Shown piece after piece: positions 43,052-51,809 of a DNA stretch of 64,000 nt; positions within the stretch are counted from its first letter, which is position 1, and each line of letters begins with the position of its first letter. The notes beneath the pieces are model-generated. The model was not told where the DNA came from. It was given only the letters and a program-made list of their open reading frames with translations, and ran no database searches. Made by a program: the position numbers and the translations under genes. The DNA lies in the NCBI RefSeq assembly GCF_900141755.1, contig NZ_LT670844.1, positions 6,110,501 to 6,174,500 on the forward strand, in the 5' to 3' direction. The stretch is from Bradyrhizobium lablabi. Lineage in GTDB: Bacteria; Pseudomonadota; Alphaproteobacteria; Rhizobiales; Xanthobacteraceae.

Positions 43052-44386
43052 ATGAAGATCTCGGGCGGAACGGTCGTGACCGGAGATGGCGCCAGCGTCA
43101 TTCCGGACGGCTACGTCCAAGTCCGCGACAGCCGCATCGTTGAGATAGGGGCGGGCGGTGGTCCGCCGGACGATGATGTGATCGATGCTTCCGGGCAGAT
43201 CGTCATCCCCGGCATTATCAACACCCACGCGCATGGTTGCGTGGAAGGTCCGTTCGTGCCGGTCGGCTCTCCGGCGTTTTCCGGCACGGCTGTGCATGCC
43301 GAACTCGACCGGCATCTGTTCGGCGGCGAGACCACGGTTCTTTGCGTCTGCGGGTTCTGCCTGCCGCGCGAAATCGACACAAGCCATCCGGTTCGCACCC
43401 GTTTGGCAACCAGCCACACGCCATCAAATTTCGCCGCCGCCGATCTCGTCGACGGCAAGGGGCTGTTGCCGCCGCACCGCGCGATGACCGTCGAACAAGC
43501 GCTGAAAGACGGCGCGGTAGCGATCGGGGAGATCGGCGCCGGCCATTCACTGGGCGGCGGCGCGCAGGATTATCTTTACATCCCCGACGTCATCGAGAAG
43601 GCGACCGGCGTTCGCCTGCGGCCGGACCAGGCGCGGCAATTGAAGTGGGCAATCCTCGGCCGCATGCTGTCGCGCGATGCCTTCGATGCCGCGCGGACCG
43701 AAAGATGTCTGGATACGCTCGGCCTCAGCGACCGGCTCGACGTGACAACGGCGCGCCGGCTGATCGACCAATCGGTGCTGCCCTCGATCGCAACCACGCT
43801 CGAAGGCTTCGAGGAAGCCGCCGCGCTCTCTGCCAAAACCGGCGTGCGGGCGGTCTTCCATACCTCGCCGGTGTCAGTCGGCGTCATCGAACGGCTCGCC
43901 AAAAAATATCCCGCCGCAAAACTCGTCGCCGGTCATGCCAACCAGAGCGACTTTGAGCCGCAAGAAGCGGTCGATTGGGCGAAGCGCCTGCGTACCCTCG
44001 GCGTCACCATCGACATTTCGACCTGGGATATTCCCGGCAAGGCCATCCAGGCAAAACCCGATAATTTCCTGGCGATGCTGAAAGCCGGTGTCGTCGACAC
44101 GGTTTCAACCGATTATGCCGGCGGCGACTGGGAGCCGATTTTGAAAGGTCTTGCCCTCGCCATCAAAGCCGAAGCGGTCGGCCTTGCCGCGGCGGTCGCG
44201 CTGGCAACCGCCAATCCCGCCCGCCTGTTTCCTGGTCTCGCCCCCGACCGCGGCGTACTTGCGGCAGGCAAGATCGCCGATGTCGTACTGGTCGACGCCA
44301 ACAACGTAGGAAGCGTTCGAACCGTCATCATCGGCGGCAAGGTTCTGGTCCGGGATAAGGCTGCTGCCGGCGGGAGATTGAATTGA
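43052..44386 (+). CDS. Amidohydrolase-superfamily enzyme
   Basis: Predicted 444 aa from ATG 43052 (GAGGA upstream). The metal motif HxH is in IVIPGIINTHAHGC; further candidate ligands are in VFHTSPVSVG, LVAGHANQSDF and the Asp of DTVSTDYAGGDWEP. The C-terminal beta-sandwich returns with ATANPARLFPGLAPDRGVLA then AGKIADVVLVDANNV. It would hydrolyse a C-N or cyclic amide bond in the substrate of this operon. The next gene starts on TTG overlapping its stop. Confidence 0.82.
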   Translation: MKISGGTVVTGDGASVIPDGYVQVRDSRIVEIGAGGGPPDDDVIDASGQIVIPGIINTHAHGCVEGPFVPVGSPAFSGTAVHAELDRHLFGGETTVLCVCGFCLPREIDTSHPVRTRLATSHTPSNFAAADLVDGKGLLPPHRAMTVEQALKDGAVAIGEIGAGHSLGGGAQDYLYIPDVIEKATGVRLRPDQARQLKWAILGRMLSRDAFDAARTERCLDTLGLSDRLDVTTARRLIDQSVLPSIATTLEGFEEAAALSAKTGVRAVFHTSPVSVGVIERLAKKYPAAKLVAGHANQSDFEPQEAVDWAKRLRTLGVTIDISTWDIPGKAIQAKPDNFLAMLKAGVVDTVSTDYAGGDWEPILKGLALAIKAEAVGLAAAVALATANPARLFPGLAPDRGVLAAGKIADVVLVDANNVGSVRTVIIGGKVLVRDKAAAGGRLN

Positions 44387-45411
44387 ACAAGATCAGAAAC
44401 AGCTTGCGCTCGGTCCTGCTGATGCTCCTGGTCAGTCTTTCCGCCGCCGCACTGTCGGCGGCATGCGCGCAAGACAAGGTCAGCGAATTCCGTGTCGGGC
44501 GCCAGCCCGGGCTGATCTACCTGCCGCTCTATGTCATCGAAGACCAGAATTTGCTGGCAAAACACTGCACCCGCCTCGGGTTGCCGCCGACAAACCTTCG
44601 CCTGATCGATTTCGGCAGCGCGTCGGCGATCAGCGAAATGCTGCTGAGCGGCAGCGTCGAGGCGGTGTCGGGCGCAATCACCCCGCTGCTCACGATGTGG
44701 GACAAGACCCGTGGTGCGCAGAAGGTGAAGGCCATCACCAGCCTTTCCAATTCCGTTCTGTATCTGAACGCCAACGACCCCAAGCTGCACTCCTTGCGCG
44801 ATTTTACCGATCAGGATCGCATCGCGCTCTCTGGCGTCGGATTCTCGATGCAGTCGACGCTGTTGCAGATGGCGGCGGGTCAGGTTTTCGGCGACGGCCA
44901 GGAGAAGCGGCTCGACCCGCTGACGGTATCGATGTCGCATCCGGAAGGTCTCGCCGCTTTGTTGTCCGGCAACGCGCGCCTGATCGCGGCGCACCTCACC
45001 ACTTCGCCGTTCCAGAATATCGAGCTGCGCGATCCCCGCATCCATCGCATCCTGACCTCGACCGACATTCTCGGCGGCTATGCGCCGGCCGCGCTGGTGT
45101 TCACCACGCAACGCATTTACGACGCCAATCCGCGCCTGCTGCAAGCCTTCGCGGCGGCGGCGAGCGACGCAACCGCCTGGATCACACAAAACCCGAAAGA
45201 AGCCGCCGAGCTATATCTGCGCAAGGAGCCCCAAAAACTCAGCGTCGACGAGCTCCGGGAGCTCCTGGTCAACGGCGACACCAAATTCTCAACCACGCCG
45301 GAAAATTCGCTGAAGATCGCGACCTTCATGGCGAAGCTCGGCCGGCTTCACGAGGCCCCGACGAGCTGGAAGGACTATTTCTTCCCGATCCTCAATGGCG
45401 ACGGAAGTTGA
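44383..45411 (+). CDS. NitT/TauT-type ABC transporter solute-binding protein
   Basis: Predicted 342 aa from TTG 44383, which overlaps the amidohydrolase stop and has GGGAG upstream. Signal peptide RSVLLMLLVSLSAAALSAACA. The mature protein follows the NMT1/TauA pattern: FRVGRQPGLIYLPLYVIEDQ, then IDFGSASAISEMLLSGSVEA. Last part reads HEAPTSWKDYFFPIL. It delivers a ligand to the permease and ATPase encoded by the next two genes. Confidence 0.85.
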   Translation: MNKIRNSLRSVLLMLLVSLSAAALSAACAQDKVSEFRVGRQPGLIYLPLYVIEDQNLLAKHCTRLGLPPTNLRLIDFGSASAISEMLLSGSVEAVSGAITPLLTMWDKTRGAQKVKAITSLSNSVLYLNANDPKLHSLRDFTDQDRIALSGVGFSMQSTLLQMAAGQVFGDGQEKRLDPLTVSMSHPEGLAALLSGNARLIAAHLTTSPFQNIELRDPRIHRILTSTDILGGYAPAALVFTTQRIYDANPRLLQAFAAAASDATAWITQNPKEAAELYLRKEPQKLSVDELRELLVNGDTKFSTTPENSLKIATFMAKLGRLHEAPTSWKDYFFPILNGDGS

Positions 45412-45453
45412 GGCCCACGGCTTGCGAACAGGATCAGGGTTTTAGGACATTTC

Positions 45454-46266
45454 ATGATTGTCGAACGACACGCGCCGGAAATTGAGGCGATCCCGATGCC
45501 CGAGCCGCTGCTCGAGCTGGAAGGAGCGACGCTGCAATACAAGACCGCGCAGCATCTCGTCACCGCTACTTACCGGGTGAGCTTCAAGGTGTATCGCGCC
45601 GACCGGTTCATTTTGCTTGGGCCGTCGGGCTGCGGCAAATCCAGTCTGTTGAAAGGGATCGCCGGCTTCGTGAAACCGGTCGAAGGCACGGTGCGGCTGA
45701 ACGGCCGCAAGGTGGCGGCTCCAGGGCCGGACCGGATGATGGTGTTTCAGGAATTCGACCAGCTGATGCCGTGGCGCACCATCAGGGAGAACGTCATGTT
45801 CCCGATGCGGGCGAGCCATCGTTATCCGAAGCGCGAAGCCGCCGATCGGGCGGGCGCCTATATCGACAAGGTCGGCTTGACGAAGTTTGCCGACGCCTAT
45901 CCGCACATGCTGTCGGGCGGCATGAAGCAGCGCGCGGCTATCGCGAGAGCGATGGCGATGGAGCCCGATATTCTCCTGATGGACGAGCCGTTCGCGGCGC
46001 TTGACGCGCTGACCCGCCGCAAGATGCAGGACGAATTGCTGCAGTTATGGGATGACATCCGCTTCACCGTGCTGTTCGTCACTCATTCGATCGAGGAGGC
46101 CATCATCGTCGGCAACCGCATCCTGGTGCTCTCGCCGCATCCGGGGCAGGTGAAGGCCGAGCTCAACGCCGGCCAGCAGGGCAATATCGGCGGCAGCGCT
46201 TTTACCGAACTGCGCGACCGCATCCATGACATGCTTTTTGCCGAGCGCGTGGAGGGTGCAACATGA
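45454..46266 (+). CDS. NitT/TauT-type ABC transporter ATPase
   Basis: Predicted 270 aa. Motifs: Walker A GPSGCGKSS, Q-loop FQEFDQLMPWRTI, signature LSGGMKQRAAIARAMAM, Walker B ILLMDEPFAALD, His switch VTHSIEEA. ATG 45454 has an AGGA-type site. It overlaps the permease gene by 4 bp (ATGA). Confidence 0.92.
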   Translation: MIVERHAPEIEAIPMPEPLLELEGATLQYKTAQHLVTATYRVSFKVYRADRFILLGPSGCGKSSLLKGIAGFVKPVEGTVRLNGRKVAAPGPDRMMVFQEFDQLMPWRTIRENVMFPMRASHRYPKREAADRAGAYIDKVGLTKFADAYPHMLSGGMKQRAAIARAMAMEPDILLMDEPFAALDALTRRKMQDELLQLWDDIRFTVLFVTHSIEEAIIVGNRILVLSPHPGQVKAELNAGQQGNIGGSAFTELRDRIHDMLFAERVEGAT

Positions 46267-47159
46267 GCCGGATCGGCATCGTTCAATCGACCGACAAGAT
46301 TCTCCCGCCGCTGCGCCCGGAAGCAGTCTACGACACCAAGATTCACTTGACCGAAATCGGCGAGGTCGCGCGGCTGTTGTCGCGCTGGGAGCAGATCGGT
46401 AATCTTGCCTGGGTGCGCCGCGGCGCCATCCTGATCCTGCTCGGACTCCTCTGGCAGGGCTACGCCACGTGGCTGGACAATCCGCTGGTGTTTCCCAAGC
46501 TGAGCGACACGCTGTTAGCGCTTTGGCAGTCGAGCGACGTCATCCTGCTGCGCTGCCTGACGTCGATGAAAGTGCTGATCGCAGGTTACGTCATCGGCGT
46601 CGCGCTGGCAGCCGTCTTGACGACGTTTGCGGTTTCGACGCGGTTCGGCGCTGATCTGCTGTCGACATTGACGGCGATGTTCAATCCGCTGCCGGCGATC
46701 GGACTGCTGCCGCTCGCGCTGCTGTGGTTCGGGCTCGGCAACGAGGCGCTGGTGTTCGTCTTGATCCATTCGGTGCTATGGAGCGTCTCGCTCAACACGC
46801 TGTCGGGCTTTCTCGGCGTTCCCGCTACGTTGCGGATGGCGGGCAATAATTTCGGCCTCAAGGGCATCCGCTATGTCGCGCAAATCCTGGTGCCGGCGGC
46901 GTTCCCCTCGATCCTGACCGGGTTGAAGATCGGCTGGGCTTTTGCGTGGCGCACGCTGATCGCCGCAGAGCTGGTTTACGGAACGAGCTCCGGCAAGGGC
47001 GGCCTCGGCTGGTTCATCTATGAAAATCGCAACGCGCTCGAGGTCCCCAATGTCTTTGCCGGCCTTCTGACCGTCATCCTGATCGGGCTGTTTGTCGAAA
47101 GCGTCATCTTCCGAACGATCGAAAAACATACGGTCGACAAATGGGGCATGCAGCGCTAG
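46263..47159 (+). CDS. NitT/TauT-type ABC transporter permease
   Basis: Predicted 298 aa with about six helices. The TauC/SsuC-like coupling region is GNNFGLKGIRYVAQILVPAA then FPSILTGLKIGWAFAWRTLI. The AELVYGTSSGKGGLGWFIYE segment is typical of this group. Start is coupled to the ATPase stop. The GntR regulator gene follows after 65 bp. Confidence 0.9.
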   Translation: MSRIGIVQSTDKILPPLRPEAVYDTKIHLTEIGEVARLLSRWEQIGNLAWVRRGAILILLGLLWQGYATWLDNPLVFPKLSDTLLALWQSSDVILLRCLTSMKVLIAGYVIGVALAAVLTTFAVSTRFGADLLSTLTAMFNPLPAIGLLPLALLWFGLGNEALVFVLIHSVLWSVSLNTLSGFLGVPATLRMAGNNFGLKGIRYVAQILVPAAFPSILTGLKIGWAFAWRTLIAAELVYGTSSGKGGLGWFIYENRNALEVPNVFAGLLTVILIGLFVESVIFRTIEKHTVDKWGMQR

Positions 47160-47224
47160 CCGCGTCGAATCACCTGCAGGTATAAAACACTTTTGTCTTT
47201 TGCATCATTTGGAAGAAGCTGACC

Positions 47225-48043
47225 ATGTCGGGAGAAGTTTTGGAGCGGAATTTGGAGCACCTCCGCGCGGAGTTCGCGCATGCGGAGACGCCGGATCTCC
47301 CGAAGCATGTGCGGCTGCGGAACGCCGTTCTGTCAGCGATCCGCAAGGGACACTTCCGGCCGGGCGATCAGCTTCCTCCCGAGCAGGAGCTGTCGCGGGC
47401 GGTCGGGGTAAGCCTCGGCACCGTGCAACGGGCGCTGACCCGGCTCGCCGCCGATCGCGCACTGACGCGCGAGCATGGCCGCGGCACGTTCATTGCGCGA
47501 TCGGAACTTCCGGTCGAGGAACTCTGGCAATTTCGCTTCGTCGAGCGGCTCGGCGAAGCACCATTGCCGGTGAGCGTGGAGTTCGTCGACCGCCGTCTGC
47601 TGCGCGGGCCGGGGCCCTGGGCCGACGCGCTCGGCCCCGATGAAAAGGGCTACTGGGAGCTGACGCGCAAACTCACCGTCAATGGCGACTTTCGCTGTCT
47701 GAGCCGGCTCTATGCGCGGCTCGGCCGGTTTCCGAAAATCATGAAACTGCCGCAGAGCAAGATGACAGGAAATCTCAAAAGGGTGCTGGCTGATGAATTC
47801 GATGTGCCGACGCTCTCATTGGACCAATTCATCCTGCCATGCGTGCTCGACGACGACGTATGCGCATCGCTGCAGATCGATCGCGGCAGTTCCGGAATGG
47901 TGGTGAATGCAATCGGTCGCAGCATTGGGCAGGAGATCATTACCTTCCAGTCGCTGTTTGTGCCGGCCGGCGGATATTTTCTCGAGATTTCGCCATCCGG
48001 CAATCGCGCCCCGGGCGGGCGGCACGAACGGCGCTCGAACTGA
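47225..48043 (+). CDS. GntR-family regulator with UTRA-type domain
   Basis: Predicted 272 aa. The GntR winged helix is RNAVLSAIRKGHFRPGDQLP then PEQELSRAVGVSLGTVQRAL. The following LTREHGRGTFIARSELP links to a UTRA-like ligand domain (about residues 95-255). GGAAGAAG precedes the ATG. Closing the ABC/amidohydrolase/ComA-like operon, it is the best candidate for the regulator of that operon and of the divergent DUF3604 gene. Confidence 0.85.
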   Translation: MSGEVLERNLEHLRAEFAHAETPDLPKHVRLRNAVLSAIRKGHFRPGDQLPPEQELSRAVGVSLGTVQRALTRLAADRALTREHGRGTFIARSELPVEELWQFRFVERLGEAPLPVSVEFVDRRLLRGPGPWADALGPDEKGYWELTRKLTVNGDFRCLSRLYARLGRFPKIMKLPQSKMTGNLKRVLADEFDVPTLSLDQFILPCVLDDDVCASLQIDRGSSGMVVNAIGRSIGQEIITFQSLFVPAGGYFLEISPSGNRAPGGRHERRSN

Positions 48044-48117
48044 CGAAGCGGAACCCCTGGGGTTTTCGGGACATGCTGTAACGTTGTTGGTTTCCGCTCA
48101 GCGGAATCCAGCTGCCT

Positions 48118-48360
48118 TTATTGTTTGCACGTGGCCAAGGTCTTGATCGCAGTTTCCGCTTCCGCGCGCGATCGGTAGATGGTGTCGCTCGCCACCGTGA
48201 TGTTCGGCGAGTCGGTGCGCGGCATCTTGTCGGCGACGGTGCAGTTCTTGGTCAGGGAATTCAGCACAACGTAGAACGCCGGTTCGGTCTTCGCAGCCTG
48301 GGACAGACAGGACGCGTCCAAAATCAAAAGCAAGGTGAGGCAGAGTAAACTCCGTTTCAT
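48118..48360 (-). CDS. Small secreted hypothetical protein
   Basis: Predicted 80 aa. ATG 48360 has GGAGG five bases upstream. A Sec signal peptide opens the protein (MKRSLLCLTLLLILDASCLS QAA-type end). The mature 57 residues contain two Cys (in SLTKNCTVADK and the final LATCKQ) that could form one disulfide. From memory, similar proteins with FYVVLNSLTKNCTVAD are frequent in Bradyrhizobium, often in several copies, with no known role. Confidence 0.65.
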   Translation of the reverse strand: MKRSLLCLTLLLILDASCLSQAAKTEPAFYVVLNSLTKNCTVADKMPRTDSPNITVASDTIYRSRAEAETAIKTLATCKQ

Positions 48361-49251
48361 CGTCGCCTCCGTCGTTGCTGAGGGGCGTTACCTGGATGAT
48401 CGAAGGCCCGATCATACAGGTAAGGACCGGCGGCTCGGCGTTTACGATATCGATCAGGAGATATGGGAACGTTGGGAGGCCGAGCCTGTTCCGCGAGCGC
48501 TGTTTCGAATCACTGGGCCCTGCAAATGATTGGGCCCCGGTGCATCAGAGCATCGCGGGGCCCGTGATCTTCGCGCTTTGCGAAGGATTTCTGGTACACA
48601 CCAGTTTTGTGTCGAAACCTGGAAAGCGCGTGGCCTTTGCACTCCGGGTCTCGCGGATCTGATCTGAATTGTCGGCGGCGCAAATGACGGCTAGCAGCTG
48701 CGGATCACCTTTATCTGCGCCGTGACCTTGTCCTTGGGCAAGGTCGATGCAACTTACCCGGTGGCGTCATGCTCCTCACCAAAAAGTGTGGGCCGGCGAA
48801 CACTACATGAAGTCGCTTCACACGATGTCATATCGTGTCCGTGTCTACTGCGCGGCGTCCAAATCACATGATCGGACGTCATTGCCTGCGAAGCCAGGGG
48901 CCGATTACCCCTGAGTCCAGAGGTGCAGCACGCCAAATGCTGCGGCAGATATTCCTGAGAGTCAAGAACTCGAATGGCAAACGATGCAGGCGAGAACGCC
49001 GGGAACCTTCGCATGGATGCGTGCACATTCCGGTCAGTTCATGGGCTAACGAGCACGCCGTTGATGCGGCCGGCGCATCGATCATCCAGTTGTGCACGCG
49101 CTGATGCGCAAGCATGCGTGCTGCACTGCGATGTCGGCCCAGGGACAAGAGGGCTGCCATTTTTTCCACAGCACAAAGTTAAGGCACACGGCTCCCGATT
49201 TCTGCTAAGCTAGCCAGGCAAATTGGCATCACACTGCGGGAGTGTGAGTTG
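48361..49251. other. Intergenic region, no supported gene
   Basis: No frame here has a ribosome site plus recognisable protein. A short hairpin (arms CCTTGTCC and GGGCAAGG) lies at about 48725-48745 without a T-run, so it is not a clear terminator. The region may hold decayed sequence. Confidence 0.4.
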
Positions 49252-49440
49252 ATGAAAAAGCTGGTCGAAATTCGTAACCAGGAATTTGTGTGCCGAGAGC
49301 GCGCCATGCGGGATTCCGAGCGCAGGATATTCTGGCTGGCACAAGCCAAAGAATGGGAGCAACGCGCGCTCGATGAAATTGCGTTTCATTTTAGAGAATG
49401 CAATCTTGAAAGCGCCGAGGCCCAGACATCCACCTCGTAG
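49252..49440 (+). CDS. Small hypothetical protein
   Basis: Predicted 62 aa from ATG 49252 (GGGAG twelve bases upstream; a TTG at 49249 is the alternative). It is highly charged and helical: LVEIRNQEFVCRERAMRDSE then RRIFWLAQAKEWEQRALDEI. From memory a small conserved protein of Bradyrhizobium-type genomes. No function known. Confidence 0.55.
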   Translation: MKKLVEIRNQEFVCRERAMRDSERRIFWLAQAKEWEQRALDEIAFHFRECNLESAEAQTSTS

Positions 49441-49541
49441 CGGGCGGACGCGCGAAACCTTTTCACTTCCGTTAGAGCACTGAGCAGTGCGCGGTCACTT
49501 CGATCGTCGTCGCCACGGCGAGACAGCCGGGCGTGGGCGCG

Positions 49542-49736
49542 TCAGTGCTGTCGTTCGGGCTTCGTTACGGTCTGCCTGACTTCGGCGCCGCAGTCGGAGC
49601 ACTCATAGATGAAGTCGATCTTGGCCATGCTCCAATGCGGCTCGACGTCTCTCACAAACATGGGAAGCAACCCGACACAGCCGGGGCAGACGACGGGTAC
49701 GGTCTCGATTTCGTGATGCTGGACGTAGGCTGGCAT
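49542..49736 (-). CDS. Small zinc-ribbon-like protein
   Basis: Predicted 64 aa from ATG 49736 with AGGAG seven bases upstream. Two Cys pairs (VVCPGCVGLLPM and YECSDCGAEV) match a zinc ribbon. It contains VRDVEPHWSMAKIDFIYECS; the overall plan is like the 23804 gene. Function unknown. The 220 bp to the cytochrome gene start would hold the divergent promoters; none is convincing by eye. Confidence 0.6.
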   Translation of the reverse strand: MPAYVQHHEIETVPVVCPGCVGLLPMFVRDVEPHWSMAKIDFIYECSDCGAEVRQTVTKPERQH

Positions 49737-49956
49737 CTCGGCTCTCCTTCACAGTGGAAGCACGGTAACCTCAGCCCGAACTAACTTATCGCGTATGACG
49801 GATGCCGATCATGAACTCTTTCGAACGTACTAAGAACATCGGAACAATGTTGGTGTGTGTTGCATTCCTGTTACATTTCAGGCCGTGACGCAGCCGCTCC
49901 TGCACAAGCGCTGAGCACGGACATGTGCTAGATAACGAAAAAAGCCGTAGGGCCGG

Positions 49957-51318
49957 ATGACGAAGTCACGGATCATCGGAAGCGCCGTCGCGGCGTTGTT
50001 GATTGGCGGGGCGGTTGCCGCTTTTGCGATCACATGGCGGCCGGCGATATCGGCGATCGATCCACCTCCGCCACAATCTTTCGACAAAGCGCTCGTCAAG
50101 CGCGGCCGCGATCTTGCCGCAATCGGTAACTGCAACGATTGTCACACCGTGCGCGGCGGCAAGTATTTTGCCGGCGGACTTCCGGTGCCAACGCCGTTCG
50201 GCACGATCTATTCGTCGAATATCACGCCGGAACCGGAAACAGGTATCGGCCGCTGGCCGGAGGCAGCGTTCCGCCGCGCCATGCGCTCCGGTGTCGACCG
50301 TGACGGACGACACCTCTATCCGACCTTTCCCTATGATCATTTTGTCAATGTCACCGACGAGGATGACCGGGCCCTCTACGCTTATCTGATGACAAGAGAG
50401 CCGGTTCGCGCGCCCGCGCGCGAGAACGAGCTTCCGTTTCCGCTCAATCAGCGCTTTGTGATCGCCGGCTGGAAGCTGCTGTTTCTTCGTCGCGGCACAT
50501 ACCGACCGGATCCCACGCAGAGCGCGGAATGGAATCGCGGCGCCTATCTGGTCGAAGGGCTGGCGCATTGCGGCGCCTGCCATACCCCGCGCAATGTCCT
50601 TGGCGCTGAACGTCGAAGCGCCGAGTTCGCCGGCGGCTATGTCGATTATTGGCACGCCTATGCAATCAACGCGCAATCGCCCGCGCCGGTGCCCTGGGAT
50701 GCCGACGCCTTGTTCGCTTACCTCCGCAACGGCTGGCATCCCGATCACGGCGTCGCGCGCGGACCGATGGCGCTGGTGGTCAGCAATCTGTCGGAAGTCC
50801 CCGACAGCGAGGTCCGGGCGATTGCGGTTTATATGGCCGGCGTGTTCGGCGCGCCGACGCCGGATCGCAAGCGCCGGGCCGAGGAACTGCTTGCGCAAGC
50901 CAAGTCACCGCCGGCGCCGGGCGCAAAGGCCGACGCCACCGGCGCGTCGATCTACGCGGCGGCCTGCGCGACCTGCCATGAGAGCAGCCGGCAGTTGCCC
51001 TATGCCGGGATCAATCTCGCGCTCTCGACCGCCATCTCCGACTTCGATCCGCGCAACGCCGCCAATATCGTGCTCACAGGCGTTCGCCCCGTCGAGGGCG
51101 AAGCTAGCCCGATCATGCCGGGTTTTGCCGATGGCATGGACGACCGCCAGATCGCAGCACTATTGAGATATTTGCGGGCGCGCTTCAGCAACCGACCCGC
51201 ATGGTACGGGCTTGAAACGACCGTCGCGGACGCGCGCCGCACGCAGACGGTGTTCCTCAAGACAATGCCTGAGCCGTACAATGTACCAGCCGATCCAACG
51301 CAGCGAGACAAGCCATGA
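49957..51318 (+). CDS. Three-haem c-type cytochrome subunit of molybdenum hydroxylase
   Basis: Predicted 453 aa with an N-terminal hydrophobic signal/anchor (IIGSAVAALLIGGAVAAFAI). Three CxxCH haem sites are visible: CNDCH (about residue 60), CGACH (about 207) and CATCH (about 331). This matches the membrane-linked cytochrome subunit that takes electrons from periplasmic or membrane-side aldehyde, nicotinate or isoquinoline dehydrogenases and passes them to the respiratory chain. Its stop overlaps the next start by 4 bp. First gene of the three-gene enzyme operon. Confidence 0.9.
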   Translation: MTKSRIIGSAVAALLIGGAVAAFAITWRPAISAIDPPPPQSFDKALVKRGRDLAAIGNCNDCHTVRGGKYFAGGLPVPTPFGTIYSSNITPEPETGIGRWPEAAFRRAMRSGVDRDGRHLYPTFPYDHFVNVTDEDDRALYAYLMTREPVRAPARENELPFPLNQRFVIAGWKLLFLRRGTYRPDPTQSAEWNRGAYLVEGLAHCGACHTPRNVLGAERRSAEFAGGYVDYWHAYAINAQSPAPVPWDADALFAYLRNGWHPDHGVARGPMALVVSNLSEVPDSEVRAIAVYMAGVFGAPTPDRKRRAEELLAQAKSPPAPGAKADATGASIYAAACATCHESSRQLPYAGINLALSTAISDFDPRNAANIVLTGVRPVEGEASPIMPGFADGMDDRQIAALLRYLRARFSNRPAWYGLETTVADARRTQTVFLKTMPEPYNVPADPTQRDKP

Positions 51319-51809
51319 TGACGTTGAAGGTCAATGATCGGGAACATCAAATAGACGCCGAACCCGACACGCCGCTGCTTTACGTGCTGCGCGACGATCT
51401 CAAGCTCAACGCCGCGAAATTCGGCTGCGGGCTCGGCCAATGCGGCGCCTGCACGGTGATGGTCGACGGCAAGGCAGTGCTGTCCTGCGTCACGCCATTG
51501 CTCCTGCTCGAGGGCAAGCAGGTGACGACGCTGGAGGGTCTCGGGTCGATCGACGCACCGGCGCCGATCCAGCGCGCCTTCATGGAAGAGCAGGCGGCGC
51601 AGTGCGGCTACTGCATCGCCGGCATGATGATGCGCGCGCAGGCTTTGCTGCAGAAAAATCCAAAACCGACCGACGACGATATCCGCGCCGAGCTGGAACC
51701 GCATCTGTGTCGCTGCGGCACCCATATGCGCATCCTGCGCGCGGTGCATCGCGCCGCGCATCTGATGCGGACCGCGGACGCCTCGACCGTTCAGAGGAGC
51801 GCACAATGA
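51315..51809 (+). CDS. [2Fe-2S] subunit of molybdenum hydroxylase (IorA-like)
   Basis: Predicted 164 aa. The plant-type ferredoxin cluster is KFGCGLGQCGACTVMVDGK ... LSC, and the second cluster is QCGYCIAGMMM ... HLCRCGTH. It is the small electron-transfer subunit between the molybdopterin subunit and the cytochrome. Start is ATG 51315 or 51318 (ATGATG). Overlaps both neighbours by 4 bp. Confidence 0.93.
   Translation: MMTLKVNDREHQIDAEPDTPLLYVLRDDLKLNAAKFGCGLGQCGACTVMVDGKAVLSCVTPLLLLEGKQVTTLEGLGSIDAPAPIQRAFMEEQAAQCGYCIAGMMMRAQALLQKNPKPTDDDIRAELEPHLCRCGTHMRILRAVHRAAHLMRTADASTVQRSAQ

Noticed and set aside
48361..49251. Several 60-100-codon frames as possible small genes
   Set aside because: None has a convincing ribosome site, a recognisable domain or biased codon use; left as intergenic.
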